Below are positions 49,208-57,418 of a DNA stretch of 64,000 nt, one piece after another (position 1 is the stretch's first letter; each line of letters begins with the position of its first letter). Below the pieces are notes generated by a model. That model did not search any database, was not told the origin of the DNA, and saw nothing but the letters and a program-made list of their open reading frames with translations. Position numbers and translations under genes: made by a program. The stretch comes from Arthrobacter_B citreus (GTDB lineage: Bacteria; Actinomycetota; Actinomycetes; Actinomycetales; Micrococcaceae). The DNA is taken from assembly GCF_042429235.1 (NCBI RefSeq), contig NZ_JBHMBA010000009.1; one strand, written 5' to 3'.

Positions 49208-49783
49208 ATGCCTAAGCTGGGACCCGTGACCGTTTCCGTTTCTGCCGCACATCCAGACGACGCAGCTGAGCTGGCGGCGCTCGCAGCCCTGACCTTCCCT
49301 CTGGCCTGTCCCCCGGCGGTTAGCCAGGAGGACAGCGCTGCCTTTGTTGCGGCCAATTTGTCGGAGGAGCGCTTTCGGGACTATCTGGCCGATCCCGCCA
49401 AACGGGTTTTGGTGGTCCGGGAACGCGGCCACATCCGCGGATATGCACTCCTGGTTCTTGCCCCGCCCGCCGACCCTGAAGTTACTGAAGTCCTGCAGCA
49501 TGTTCCCGGACCCGCGGCGGAACTCTCCAAGTGCTATGTCCACCCGGCAGCGCACGGTTCCGGTCTGGCTGCTGCACTGATGCAGGCGGCGAAGGACGCG
49601 GCAGCAGCGGCTGGGTACCGATCACTGTGGCTGGGGGTGAATGACCTGAACGTCCGCGCCCAGGCTTTCTACCGCAAGAGCGGATTTGCCGAGGCGGGAC
49701 GGCGAAGCTTCGGCGTCGGGCCCCACATCTTCCGCGATTTCATTCTCACTGCGTCCCTGACCGCCGACGGCCCCGGAAAATGA
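49208..49783 (+). CDS. GNAT family N-acetyltransferase
   Basis: A 191-residue acetyltransferase: ADPAKRVLVVRERGHIRGYALLV (core strands), LSKCYVHPAAHGSGLAAALMQAAKDAA (acetyl-CoA pyrophosphate loop, HGSGLA) and LWLGVNDLNVRAQAFYRKSGF (the Asn-x-Ala-Phe-Tyr motif). The start could also be the GTG six codons downstream (49226); neither has a good ribosome binding site. Twelve bases separate it from the next gene, so a small operon with DUF1684 is likely. Confidence 0.88.
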   Translation: MPKLGPVTVSVSAAHPDDAAELAALAALTFPLACPPAVSQEDSAAFVAANLSEERFRDYLADPAKRVLVVRERGHIRGYALLVLAPPADPEVTEVLQHVPGPAAELSKCYVHPAAHGSGLAAALMQAAKDAAAAAGYRSLWLGVNDLNVRAQAFYRKSGFAEAGRRSFGVGPHIFRDFILTASLTADGPGK

Positions 49784-49795
49784 CACACTGATTCC

Positions 49796-50593
49796 GTGCA
49801 AACGTTCCTGCCGTATGACAGCTTCAGCCGCAGTGCCGGCGTCCTTGACCAGGCACGGCTGGGCAAACAGCGGGTGGAGACACTTCAGGTGCTGCGCGCC
49901 CTGGTCATCCCGGATTACGGCTGGCAGAGCCATCCCGCCATGAAGATGTGGATGGGGCATGTTCCGGCGTTGACGGCTTATGGGCTCGCGATGACCCGGG
50001 AATGGACTGCCCGAGGGCACGCCGACACCGTCTTTGATCAGATTCTGGAGTTTGCTCCCGAAGCCGGGGACGATGACGTCGATATGCCTCCGTGGTTCGG
50101 CGACCCGGCGTTTCATGAGAGCCACCGGTCCAACTTGATCATCAAGTCCCCTGATATTTACGGGCCGCTGTTTCCGGACACCCGGGGCGGCCTGCCGTAC
50201 GTGTGGCCCGAGCCGAAGCGTCCCGAGCTGCCTGCGGAGCCCGACGGCGATACGGTCTGGGTTGCCCGGCCCGCCCCGGGCACATCCGATCAGCCAACCA
50301 TTGTGCTGCCGATGCTGTCAGCGAAAGGTACCCCGATTTCCGGCAAGAAGGGCCGGCAGCTGGTTCGTTTCCTGGAGGACATGGACGACGGCGACGACGT
50401 GGTTCTGCTGGGCGCCGACCGCTCGGTGCTGCTTACCGGGACCGTGGGGCCGGTGCGGTTGACGAACGACACCGCATCTCGCTCGGTGACCGTTACCGGG
50501 CAGGTTCCCCGATCCGATTTTGATTACCCTGCGCGGTTACAGGATCCGCGGACGCTTTTCCGGGTGCCGCGGCCCGGTGTCTCGGGCAGCTAA
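49796..50593 (+). CDS. MSMEG_6728/pyrimidine-dimer DNA glycosylase-like protein
   Basis: The 265-residue protein has the N-terminal signature QTFLPYDSFSRSAGVLDQARLGKQRVETLQVLRAL and HPAMKMWMGHVPALTAYGL, shared by the MSMEG_6728 group and the Pyr_excise (T4 endonuclease V-like) domain. ESHRSNLIIKSPDIYGPLF follows. The C-terminal 110 residues are an extra region. It may act in UV-lesion repair, but activity is not established for this branch. Start is GTG 49796. Its stop overlaps the convergent PKD-like gene by four bases (CTAA). Confidence 0.84.
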   Translation: MQTFLPYDSFSRSAGVLDQARLGKQRVETLQVLRALVIPDYGWQSHPAMKMWMGHVPALTAYGLAMTREWTARGHADTVFDQILEFAPEAGDDDVDMPPWFGDPAFHESHRSNLIIKSPDIYGPLFPDTRGGLPYVWPEPKRPELPAEPDGDTVWVARPAPGTSDQPTIVLPMLSAKGTPISGKKGRQLVRFLEDMDDGDDVVLLGADRSVLLTGTVGPVRLTNDTASRSVTVTGQVPRSDFDYPARLQDPRTLFRVPRPGVSGS

Positions 50594-51480
50594 CAGCCGA
50601 AGCCGGCAGGGTTTACCAGGCAATTGTCAGCCACGCTGCGCGATTCTGCTTTCCAGACGCTAACGGTTTGCGTTGGAGGGAAGGCCAGTGCACGCCCGTC
50701 AATGGGTATCATCGGTCCGCCGTTGACCGAATATTTGCCGGAGAAGTAAACGGCGACGGATACAAAATAGTCACCGGGCTCCTCGTAAATATGGCTTGTT
50801 TCCGTTTCGTCCCCCATTAGGTCCTCCGGAAGCGGGCCCCCTGGCTGCGATGACGGCCCATATATGGTTCCGTCTCCGTAATTCCACTCATACTCGGTAG
50901 GCCGCACTTCGATACGGATGGTTTGCCCCAACAATGTCATGTCGAATGTCTGAGACCAAGCCTCGGCATAAAGATTTGTGGGCATGTTTACCAACGAAAA
51001 AGGGCTCGGCTGCAAGGTAAACCGGCCAGGATCAATTGGTGCCGTCTGAAACTCGGTGAGGACCAGTCCGACGAGCTCGGCGGCGACTTCGTCAGGATCC
51101 GAGGTATAGATGCAGGTAGGGGTGTCACCGTATCTGGGCCAGGTCTCGCGGGGAGTTGCCTTCAAACCGCTGTGCCACCATACATACTGGCCATCTGGGG
51201 CAGCGTCGCATTCCACGGGCTGGCCCGCCAAGCAGTCGATGTCGCCGTTTTCCTCATCGAAACAGACCGGGCGGTAGTAGAATCCCTGCAAACTGTCTGG
51301 TGTTCCCACGTTTACAGGGACGATGTTCCCTGTCTTTGGGTCTTTCTGGCGGACGACGCCCTCGACTCCCCCTGGAGCCCAACCGCCTTCTCCGTCCGCA
51401 GCGCTGACCGGAAGAACTGAGGTGCCGTTGACCACGATCCATATGAGGGCAACGACTGTTATTCGCCAATAATGTTTCAA
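50590..51480 (-). CDS. Secreted protein with PKD-like domain
   Basis: The 296-residue protein starts with a Sec signal peptide (MKHYWRITVVALIWIVV, cleavage after about VSAAD). It has paired Cys in VCFDEENGDIDC and VECDAAPDG. A PKD-like fold follows near residue 215: YEWNYGDGTIYGPSSQPGG with ETSHIYEEPGDYFVSVAVYF. It ends NCLVNPAGFGC, another likely disulfide. Base composition is clearly lower in GC than its neighbours, suggesting a foreign or fast-evolving gene. It lies 12 bases downstream of the DUF6318 lipoprotein gene; the two are probably co-transcribed. Ligand unknown. Confidence 0.8.
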   Translation of the reverse strand: MKHYWRITVVALIWIVVNGTSVLPVSAADGEGGWAPGGVEGVVRQKDPKTGNIVPVNVGTPDSLQGFYYRPVCFDEENGDIDCLAGQPVECDAAPDGQYVWWHSGLKATPRETWPRYGDTPTCIYTSDPDEVAAELVGLVLTEFQTAPIDPGRFTLQPSPFSLVNMPTNLYAEAWSQTFDMTLLGQTIRIEVRPTEYEWNYGDGTIYGPSSQPGGPLPEDLMGDETETSHIYEEPGDYFVSVAVYFSGKYSVNGGPMIPIDGRALAFPPTQTVSVWKAESRSVADNCLVNPAGFGC

Positions 51481-51492
51481 CAGTATGGCTCC

Positions 51493-52203
51493 TCACATTT
51501 CAATAGTTACGAGGGTTACGACGTACCATCCATTCGAGGTATAAACAGCTTCCATCAACTGAACGGCAGGTAAAGCGTTTCCCGGATCTGATCCGACATA
51601 TCCCGTCGGACTGTAGTATTGCAAGTCATCTTGAATGATAAGCGTTGTCGCTTGGAAGGCTCCTTTGTCGGTTTCAACAAAGTTTGAACTTACATCCTGC
51701 AGGTGTAATCTTGCTCCGGACATCCAATCCTCATTTGCATATCCACTTTCAAGAACTCGGTAATAACTCTGACAATTGAAACAACTATCATCGCTAACGG
51801 CACGAACCGGACCTGGATCACCGGTCTCATACCCGTAATTGACCAGCGAGTACCAGTACTCGGCGAAAGCCTCGAGACCTTCCTTGGACTCCTGCTTCGC
51901 AAGCTCCGGCATGACCGGCAAGGGAACGTTCTCGGCAGGGCCCTCAGCAGAAGCGGGCTTGTAAGCAGCAGTCTGGGTAGGCGTCGGGGTTGGAGAAGCC
52001 GACTCGCTCGCATCGTCGTCAGCGCCGGCAGTGCTGCTGGGAGTCGCACTGCTGGAACTGCCTTCAGCCGCCTCAGCACCGGGATCGTCGTTAGCCCCTG
52101 AGCACCCGCCCAACAACAAAACAGCAGCAAGTCCGAGCACACCCATTCGGGCGGCAGGTCTGGTGACGGAAAAGTCAACATGACGAACACCGGTACGGAA
52201 CAT
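51493..52203 (-). CDS. DUF6318 family lipoprotein
   Basis: The 236-residue lipoprotein starts at ATG 52203 (GGGGG upstream) and has a basic n-region, a hydrophobic core and lipobox LLLGGC near residue 34. A long Ser/Thr/Pro/Asp linker follows (EAAEGSSSSATPSSTAGADD and PTPTPTQTAAYKP). The globular domain (about 100-236) has EAFAEYWYSLVNYGYETGDPG and SCFNCQSYY, the DUF6318 pattern with a Cys pair. The family is common in Micrococcaceae with no known function. The domain part is lower in GC than the genome. Confidence 0.87.
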   Translation of the reverse strand: MFRTGVRHVDFSVTRPAARMGVLGLAAVLLLGGCSGANDDPGAEAAEGSSSSATPSSTAGADDDASESASPTPTPTQTAAYKPASAEGPAENVPLPVMPELAKQESKEGLEAFAEYWYSLVNYGYETGDPGPVRAVSDDSCFNCQSYYRVLESGYANEDWMSGARLHLQDVSSNFVETDKGAFQATTLIIQDDLQYYSPTGYVGSDPGNALPAVQLMEAVYTSNGWYVVTLVTIEM

Positions 52204-52333
52204 TTCGAGAACCCCCAGGGCAAAATGGTGCGGGACTGTGAGTGACGCCAATAGTACGCAGGATGAGCCACAGCATACGGAGTTATCCACAGGGCACCAG
52301 AGGAATCCGAAAACTCGCTCTCCTAAAGGGAAC

Positions 52334-52981
52334 TCAATCCGTATCCCGCAAGGACACCAGCATCCGCTTCACATCGCGGAATTCGGCAGAATCAACATAG
52401 GCGGCAGCACCATCAAGATAGGACTGCCCCGGCGCTAATTCGTCCGAGGGGTATGCTCCGGCAAAACGGCCGCCGCTGGATTCGGTGAAGGTGAAGAAAT
52501 CAAAAAGGCCGCACTGGCCTCGGTCGCCTGTTTCACTGATGACGGCATAAGTGGCCACCGGTTCGCCGCGGTCCGGAGATGACGGGGCAATGGAACGGTA
52601 AACAAACCGCTGCTCAGTGCCCTGTATGGACTCCAATTCCGGCATGGGCTCGGTGTCGTATTCGGTGTATTGGACGTCCACATCCGGGTCCGAACAAATC
52701 AAATCGGCAATGAGTCCGGTGTCCAGACGCGCAACCATGTCTCCCCCGGCGTCTTTCACCTGCACGGAAATCCCGCCGGCCGGGTCATTGGCGAGGGCAG
52801 GTTCCTCCTGCACCTTCCAGTCCGCCCGATGCTCGAACACGAGGGAACCGTCCGGAGTTGTGTAGGAAACCCAGGCCGCCGGGGCACTGGATGGTTGACC
52901 GGTGTCAGATGGACCGGCACAGGATGACATACTGAGCACAAGCAGCGTCGCCGCCGCCAGCGTGGTGTTACGGTATCTCAC
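52334..52981 (-). CDS. Uncharacterised lipoprotein
   Basis: A 215-residue protein with GTG start 52981 (GGGAGC five bases upstream), a signal (YRNTTLAAATLLVLSMSSC) and a lipid-modified Cys in MSSC. Residues 25-60 are Ser/Pro-rich. The domain contains WVSYTTPDGSLVFEHRADW and AISVQVKD-like strands, resembling PsbP/SRPBCC-type or substrate-binding small lipoproteins, but I cannot assign a family. It has the same strand and orientation as the DUF6318 gene, 130 bases away. Confidence 0.75.
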   Translation of the reverse strand: MRYRNTTLAAATLLVLSMSSCAGPSDTGQPSSAPAAWVSYTTPDGSLVFEHRADWKVQEEPALANDPAGGISVQVKDAGGDMVARLDTGLIADLICSDPDVDVQYTEYDTEPMPELESIQGTEQRFVYRSIAPSSPDRGEPVATYAVISETGDRGQCGLFDFFTFTESSGGRFAGAYPSDELAPGQSYLDGAAAYVDSAEFRDVKRMLVSLRDTD

Positions 52982-53152
52982 ATCAGCTCCCGGAGATGTC
53001 CGCGCTAGCACTCAATGCTACCCAGCTGCGGCACCCGCGCCCAGAGCATCCGGTCCAACCGGGATGCGCCCGGCCTATCCGGTCCGCACCCGAGGGAAGA
53101 CCAGCACCACCATTGTGCAGAGCCGCACGAGCCGCGCCCCTAAACCGCGGCC

Positions 53153-54784
53153 ATGCAGCCCCGCACCAGCAACTTATTGGAGGTTCCGATTACAGATATA
53201 GCCGCAGAACACGATGTGTATTTCGGTACCCCCGAGCCGGTGCATGAGAGCGAAGACCTGCAGACGGCTTCATTGGCCGTCATTCAGCGGGTGGAACACC
53301 GGCCCGACGTCGTCAAGGTCAAGGGCCGCCTGACCCTGATGGACACCGGCCTGACCCCGAACCAGGCCATGGTCGAAGACCTGTTGTTTGTCAGGAAAGT
53401 CCTGGACAACGCCGGGATCACGTATCTTCTCGTCCGCGGCAACGACCAGCGTCCGGTAATCGCCGTTGACCTGGCCCACCGCGATGAACTGCGCCGCGCG
53501 ATGATTGAAGCCTGCCGCGAAGAGCCTTTCTATTCGCGCAGCGTGGACACCAAGAAGACACGGACCCTGCTGATTGCAGACGGGGAGCTCGCGTTGGGAA
53601 CCACATCGCGGATTTACCGGGTTTTCCGCCCGCGTGCCGTCAGCGGCACAAACCTGGTCTTCGGTCCTTCCGCCGGGGTACAGCTGGAACTGTGGGACCT
53701 CACCGGCCCCGAAATAACGCTCCCGGTGGAAAACTCCCTGACCAGGCGCACCCTGCCGGCCAACGAAGTGGTCCGGGGAACCGTGGAAAAGCACGGGCTT
53801 ACTTGGCCGACCATCGAGAACATGTTCGCGGACCACGCCACCGACATCGACTTCGACGTCGACCTCGTCTTCTCCTGGGTGGACGGCAGCTCCGCTGAAT
53901 ACCAGGCTGCACGCGCCGAGCGGATGAAGGGTGCCGTAGTCGGCGAAGGGGATGACAACGAAGCCCGCTTCCGCCACATCAACGAACTCAAGTACGCCCT
54001 GCGCTCGGTCTATATGTTTGCGCCGTGGATCCGCCGCATTTTCATTGCCACCGATTCGGACCGCCCGGCATGGCTGGCGGACCACCCATCGGTGACCTTT
54101 GTCCCGGCGGAAGAACACTTCAGGGACCCCTCGGTGCTGCCCACGCACAACTCGCAGGCCGTCGAGGCGCAGCTGCAGCACATTCCCGGGCTGGCCGAGC
54201 ACTTCCTGTACTCGAACGACGACATGTTCTTTGGCCGCCCGGTGGGCCCGGACCTGTTCTTCTCCCCCGGCGGCATCACCAAGTTCATTGAGGCAAGCAC
54301 CCGCATCGGTCTCGGAGCAAACGACCCGGAACGCAGCGGTTTCGAAAACGCGGCACGGGTAAACCGGCGCCTGCTCTGGGAACGCTTTGGCCGCATCACC
54401 ACCCGGCACTTGGAACATACGGCGGCGCCCCTGCGCAAAAGCGTGCTTCTGGAAATGGAAAACGAGTTCCCGAACGAATTCGCCGCAACCGCTGCCAGCA
54501 GGTTCCGCGCGAAGGACAACATCTCGGTGACCAATTCGCTGTACCACTACTACGCGCTGCTCACCGGCCGCGCCGTCACCCAGGAAACCGCAAAGGTAAA
54601 GTACGTGGACACCACGTCCTACTCCGGGCTGAAATCCATGGACAAGCTGCTGGCCAAACGCAACATGGACCTGTTCTGCCTCAATGACGGCAGCTTCCCC
54701 GAAGTCCCGTCGGACGAACGGGCCGAGCGCGTCACCGATTTCCTCGAGAAGTTCTTCCCGATCAAGGCCCCCTGGGAGAACTAG
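53153..54784 (+). CDS. Stealth family protein (capsule/cell-wall polysaccharide phosphotransferase-like)
   Basis: The 543-residue protein has all four Stealth blocks: CR1 DVDLVFSWVDGS (about 235), CR2 NELKYALRSVYMFAPWIRRI with HNSQAVEAQLQHIPGLAEHF and YSNDDMFFGRPV (about 275-365), CR3 APLRKSVLLEMENEFPNEFAAT (about 425-485) and CR4 CLNDGSFPEVPSDERAERVTDFLEKFFP at the end. Stealth proteins transfer hexose-1-phosphate from UDP-sugars to polysaccharides. The N-terminal 230 residues are an extra domain. ATG 53153 has no ribosome binding site; GGAGG at 53179-53183 points to codon 13. No other polysaccharide genes are adjacent. Its stop overlaps the amidotransferase gene by four bases. Confidence 0.92.
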   Translation: MQPRTSNLLEVPITDIAAEHDVYFGTPEPVHESEDLQTASLAVIQRVEHRPDVVKVKGRLTLMDTGLTPNQAMVEDLLFVRKVLDNAGITYLLVRGNDQRPVIAVDLAHRDELRRAMIEACREEPFYSRSVDTKKTRTLLIADGELALGTTSRIYRVFRPRAVSGTNLVFGPSAGVQLELWDLTGPEITLPVENSLTRRTLPANEVVRGTVEKHGLTWPTIENMFADHATDIDFDVDLVFSWVDGSSAEYQAARAERMKGAVVGEGDDNEARFRHINELKYALRSVYMFAPWIRRIFIATDSDRPAWLADHPSVTFVPAEEHFRDPSVLPTHNSQAVEAQLQHIPGLAEHFLYSNDDMFFGRPVGPDLFFSPGGITKFIEASTRIGLGANDPERSGFENAARVNRRLLWERFGRITTRHLEHTAAPLRKSVLLEMENEFPNEFAATAASRFRAKDNISVTNSLYHYYALLTGRAVTQETAKVKYVDTTSYSGLKSMDKLLAKRNMDLFCLNDGSFPEVPSDERAERVTDFLEKFFPIKAPWEN

Positions 54785-55572
54785 GCGCCGGCTGGATTCC
54801 TTTCTGGCTGCCGTGCGGCAGCCAGAAAGGAATCCAGCAGAGCACGCAGCTGCCCGGGTTCCGTCCCCGGCGCCTCCGGGTGCCACTGCACCCCCAGCAG
54901 CCATCCCGGCTGCCCGTCCTCCCTTTCCACTGCTTCGATGACGCCGTCGGCCGCGGCGGCGCTGATGCGAAGTCCCCTGCCCAGCTTCCGCACCGCCTGG
55001 TGGTGGCCGGACTGGACCGGCAGCGTCGGAACGGCCATCGGGCCGAGCGCGTCCGCCAAAAGCGTTCCGGAACGGACGACGACGGCGTGGGCCGCCATCC
55101 CGGTCCCGGCCGGTGCGGGAGGCGCGTAAGGTGCGGGAGGCGCGGCCAGCAGCCGGTGAACCGACCCGGCGCCAAGGTCTTCGCGCAGGCTGCCGCCGAA
55201 GGCCACGTTGATCAGCTGCATGCCGCGGCAAATGCCAAGCACCGGAATCCCGCGGCCGGCGGCGCCTTGGATCACCTCCAGCTCGGCGGCATCGGCTTCC
55301 GGGCACACGTTGTCCAACGTCGGCTCGCCGGAGTTGCCGCCGTACCGGCGGGGATCAATGTCGCCGCCGCCGAGCACCAGGACACCGGCATACCCGGCGG
55401 CGTCGATCGGCCCGGCGGCGCTGTCCACCGGCACCGGCGTTCCGCCGGCGTCGAGGACTGCGGCCAGCGCTGAGTCGGCCAGCAGCTGCAGCTTGGCTGA
55501 GAAGCCGGCACTGTGGGAAGCCGCGGACCGCGCCCAAATGACCGCGATCCGCGGCGGTGATTTGTCGGCCAT
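54781..55572 (-). CDS. Class I glutamine amidotransferase, gamma-glutamyl-GABA hydrolase (PuuD)-like
   Basis: The 263-residue peptidase C26-type enzyme has GGGDIDPRRYGG (oxyanion region), the nucleophile elbow ILGICRGMQLINVAFGG, the HHQAVRKLGRGLRI segment (conserved His) and GVQWHPEAPGTE with the catalytic His-x-Glu. It may hydrolyse gamma-glutamyl conjugates of amines; a glutamine synthetase-type partner is not in the window. The last 18 codons sit inside a perfect 22-bp inverted repeat. It is convergent with the Stealth gene. Confidence 0.9.
   Translation of the reverse strand: MADKSPPRIAVIWARSAASHSAGFSAKLQLLADSALAAVLDAGGTPVPVDSAAGPIDAAGYAGVLVLGGGDIDPRRYGGNSGEPTLDNVCPEADAAELEVIQGAAGRGIPVLGICRGMQLINVAFGGSLREDLGAGSVHRLLAAPPAPYAPPAPAGTGMAAHAVVVRSGTLLADALGPMAVPTLPVQSGHHQAVRKLGRGLRISAAAADGVIEAVEREDGQPGWLLGVQWHPEAPGTEPGQLRALLDSFLAAARQPERNPAGA
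54791..54838. terminator. Perfect 22-bp inverted repeat, likely bidirectional terminator, inside a gene end
   Basis: Arms 54791-54812 and 54817-54838 are perfectly complementary with the four-base loop GTGC. The left arm begins GCTGGATTCCTTTC. It starts six bases after the Stealth stop and lies fully within the coding end of the convergent amidotransferase gene. It has no T-run. It probably ends the Stealth transcript and folds at the 3' end of the other one. Confidence 0.8.
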
Positions 55573-55608
55573 AGGGTGCCTGCCGCCGTCGTCGTCCGCG
55601 AAACGAAA

Positions 55609-57276
55609 CTACCGGGTGACCACCACGTGCTCGTCCGGCACACAGTGCGTCATGGTCAGGCCCTCGACATCGCGCGGTCCGTTGGAACCCAGGTTCTTCA
55701 TCCAGGCCTTTTCCGCCTCGGACAGGGTTTGGGTTGCCAGCGGGCCCAGGTCCCGGACCTCTTCCAGCCCGATGCCCAGGCCCTCGCCCACGCGCGAGCC
55801 GAGTTCGTCGTCGCACATGTAGAAGTGCCAGAGCATGCGCTCCTGGACCGGGCGGACCGCTTCGCCGATGTTGGCCACAAAGTTGGCCACCAGGTCATCC
55901 TTCTCCCACTGCTCCATCAGCTGGTAGCGCTGACCGGCCTGGATGTAGTCATTGGTGCGCGGAATCCGGGCGCGCGTCAGTCTGCCTGTGAGGTCCGGCC
56001 CCTGCTCATCGTGCGCCGGCTTCGGAGCCTCGGGGATGCCTCCGGTGATGGAAGGTTCGTAGTTCACATGCGGATTCTGCCCCGGAGCCAGGTCAGTGAA
56101 GTACGACATCTGGCCGCCGCGCTGGTTGGTGGCCGCCGGCGCGTGCTTGGGTGAATTCACCGGAAGCTGCAGGTAGTTCGGGCCCACCCGGTAGCGCTGC
56201 GTGTCCGAGTAGCTGAAGGTGCGGCCCACCAGCATCTTGTCGTCCGAGAAGTCCAGGCCGTCCACCAGGACACCGGTGCCAAAGGAAATCTGCTCGGCCT
56301 CGTTGTGGTGGTCCGTGATGTTCCGGTTCAGGGTCATGGTGCCGACGTACTTGGGCTCAAAATCCTGCTCCGGCCAGGTCTTGGTGTCATCGAGCGGATC
56401 CCAGTCCAGCTCCGGATGGTCATGGTCATCCATCATCTGCACGTAGAGATCCCATTTGGGATAGTTGCCGGACTCGATGGCCTCGTACAGGTCCTTGGAG
56501 GCATGGCCCAAGTCGTTGGCCTGGATGTTGGCGGCGTCCTCCTCGGTCATCGACTTCACGCCCTGCTGCGGCAGCCAGTGGTACTTCACCAGTTTGGTGT
56601 CGCCCTGCTCGTTCACCCACTTGTAGGTGTTCACGCCAAAACCCTGCATGTGCCGGTAATCCGCCGGTATGCCCCTTGGGCTGAACAGGTTCACCAGCAT
56701 GTGCATGGATTCAGGCGTCTGGGACATGAAGTCGAAAATCCGTGCCGGTTCCTGCCGGAAGGTAATCGGATCTGGTTTCAGGGAATGGATCACATCGGGG
56801 AACTTGATGGCGTCGCGGATGAAGAAGACGCCCAGGTTGTTGCCCACCAGGTCCCAGTTGCCGTCCTCGGTGTAGAACTTCACCGCGAACCCTCGCGGAT
56901 CGCGGGCGGTCTCGGACGAGTCCCGGCCGCCGATCACGGTGGAGAACCGGATGGCGACATCGGTTTTCTTGCCCGGCTCAGCGAGCAGGCGTGCCCGGGT
57001 GTATCGGGCGATCGGCTCGTCACCCCACTTTCCGGAGGCCTCGAATTCACCGTAGGCAACAAACCCGCGGGCATGGACTACGCGTTCGGGGATGCGTTCG
57101 CGGTCGAAGTGGCTGATTTTCTCCAGGAAGGGATAGTTCTCGAGGGTCGCCGGGCCACGAGGTCCCACGGTGCGGCTGTTCTGGTTGTCATACACCGGGT
57201 GGCCCTGGCGGGTGGTCAGATGCTGCTGAACGGCCTGCTCGCCGTCCGCGGGGTGCTGGTTCTCTGGCTCTGTCAT
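55609..57276 (-). CDS. katA: Catalase (monofunctional haem catalase)
   Basis: It dismutates hydrogen peroxide. The 555-residue protein has the proximal active-site signature FDRERIPERVVHARGFVAYG (catalytic His), the distal Asn in DLVGNNLGVFFIRDAIKFP and the haem-ligand Tyr segment TFSYSDTQRYRVGPNYLQLP. Residues at the N-terminus are Gln/Asn-rich. The C-terminal 60 residues after the core lack a flavodoxin-like domain, so it is a small-subunit type. ATG 57276 has GGAGAG eight bases upstream (a GTG at 57279 is also open). A dyad 37 bases upstream may be its operator. Confidence 0.96.
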   Translation of the reverse strand: MTEPENQHPADGEQAVQQHLTTRQGHPVYDNQNSRTVGPRGPATLENYPFLEKISHFDRERIPERVVHARGFVAYGEFEASGKWGDEPIARYTRARLLAEPGKKTDVAIRFSTVIGGRDSSETARDPRGFAVKFYTEDGNWDLVGNNLGVFFIRDAIKFPDVIHSLKPDPITFRQEPARIFDFMSQTPESMHMLVNLFSPRGIPADYRHMQGFGVNTYKWVNEQGDTKLVKYHWLPQQGVKSMTEEDAANIQANDLGHASKDLYEAIESGNYPKWDLYVQMMDDHDHPELDWDPLDDTKTWPEQDFEPKYVGTMTLNRNITDHHNEAEQISFGTGVLVDGLDFSDDKMLVGRTFSYSDTQRYRVGPNYLQLPVNSPKHAPAATNQRGGQMSYFTDLAPGQNPHVNYEPSITGGIPEAPKPAHDEQGPDLTGRLTRARIPRTNDYIQAGQRYQLMEQWEKDDLVANFVANIGEAVRPVQERMLWHFYMCDDELGSRVGEGLGIGLEEVRDLGPLATQTLSEAEKAWMKNLGSNGPRDVEGLTMTHCVPDEHVVVTR

Positions 57277-57312
57277 CACATTCTCTCCGGTTCGGTGACT
57301 GGCTGATGAGGG

Positions 57313-57330
57313 TGAAGATATTCCTCTTCA
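57313..57330. promoter_or_regulatory. Dyad upstream of katA
   Basis: TGAAGA (57313-57318) and TCTTCA (57325-57330) flank TATTCC, a perfect 6-6-6 inverted repeat 37 bases before the catalase start and 89 bases before the divergent flavoprotein gene. It is a candidate site for a peroxide or metal regulator; the class is unknown. Confidence 0.45.
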
Positions 57331-57418
57331 ACTCTTTCCGAGACGCACATCACGAGTCAACCGCTGTCCGTCGCGGACTGCAGTGGCGGTCAGCGTTCCC
57401 GCTTGGCACACTGGGGCC

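Noticed and set aside
54791..54838. Insertion-sequence end or miniature transposable element
   Set aside because: There is only a four-base loop, no flanking target duplication was seen, and the arms are coding sequence; a terminator-like hairpin fits better.
53270..55306. 678-codon open frame antisense to the Stealth gene
   Set aside because: The Stealth frame has all family blocks; the antisense product is Arg/Gly/Val-rich without domains and also crosses the amidotransferase gene in the wrong frame.
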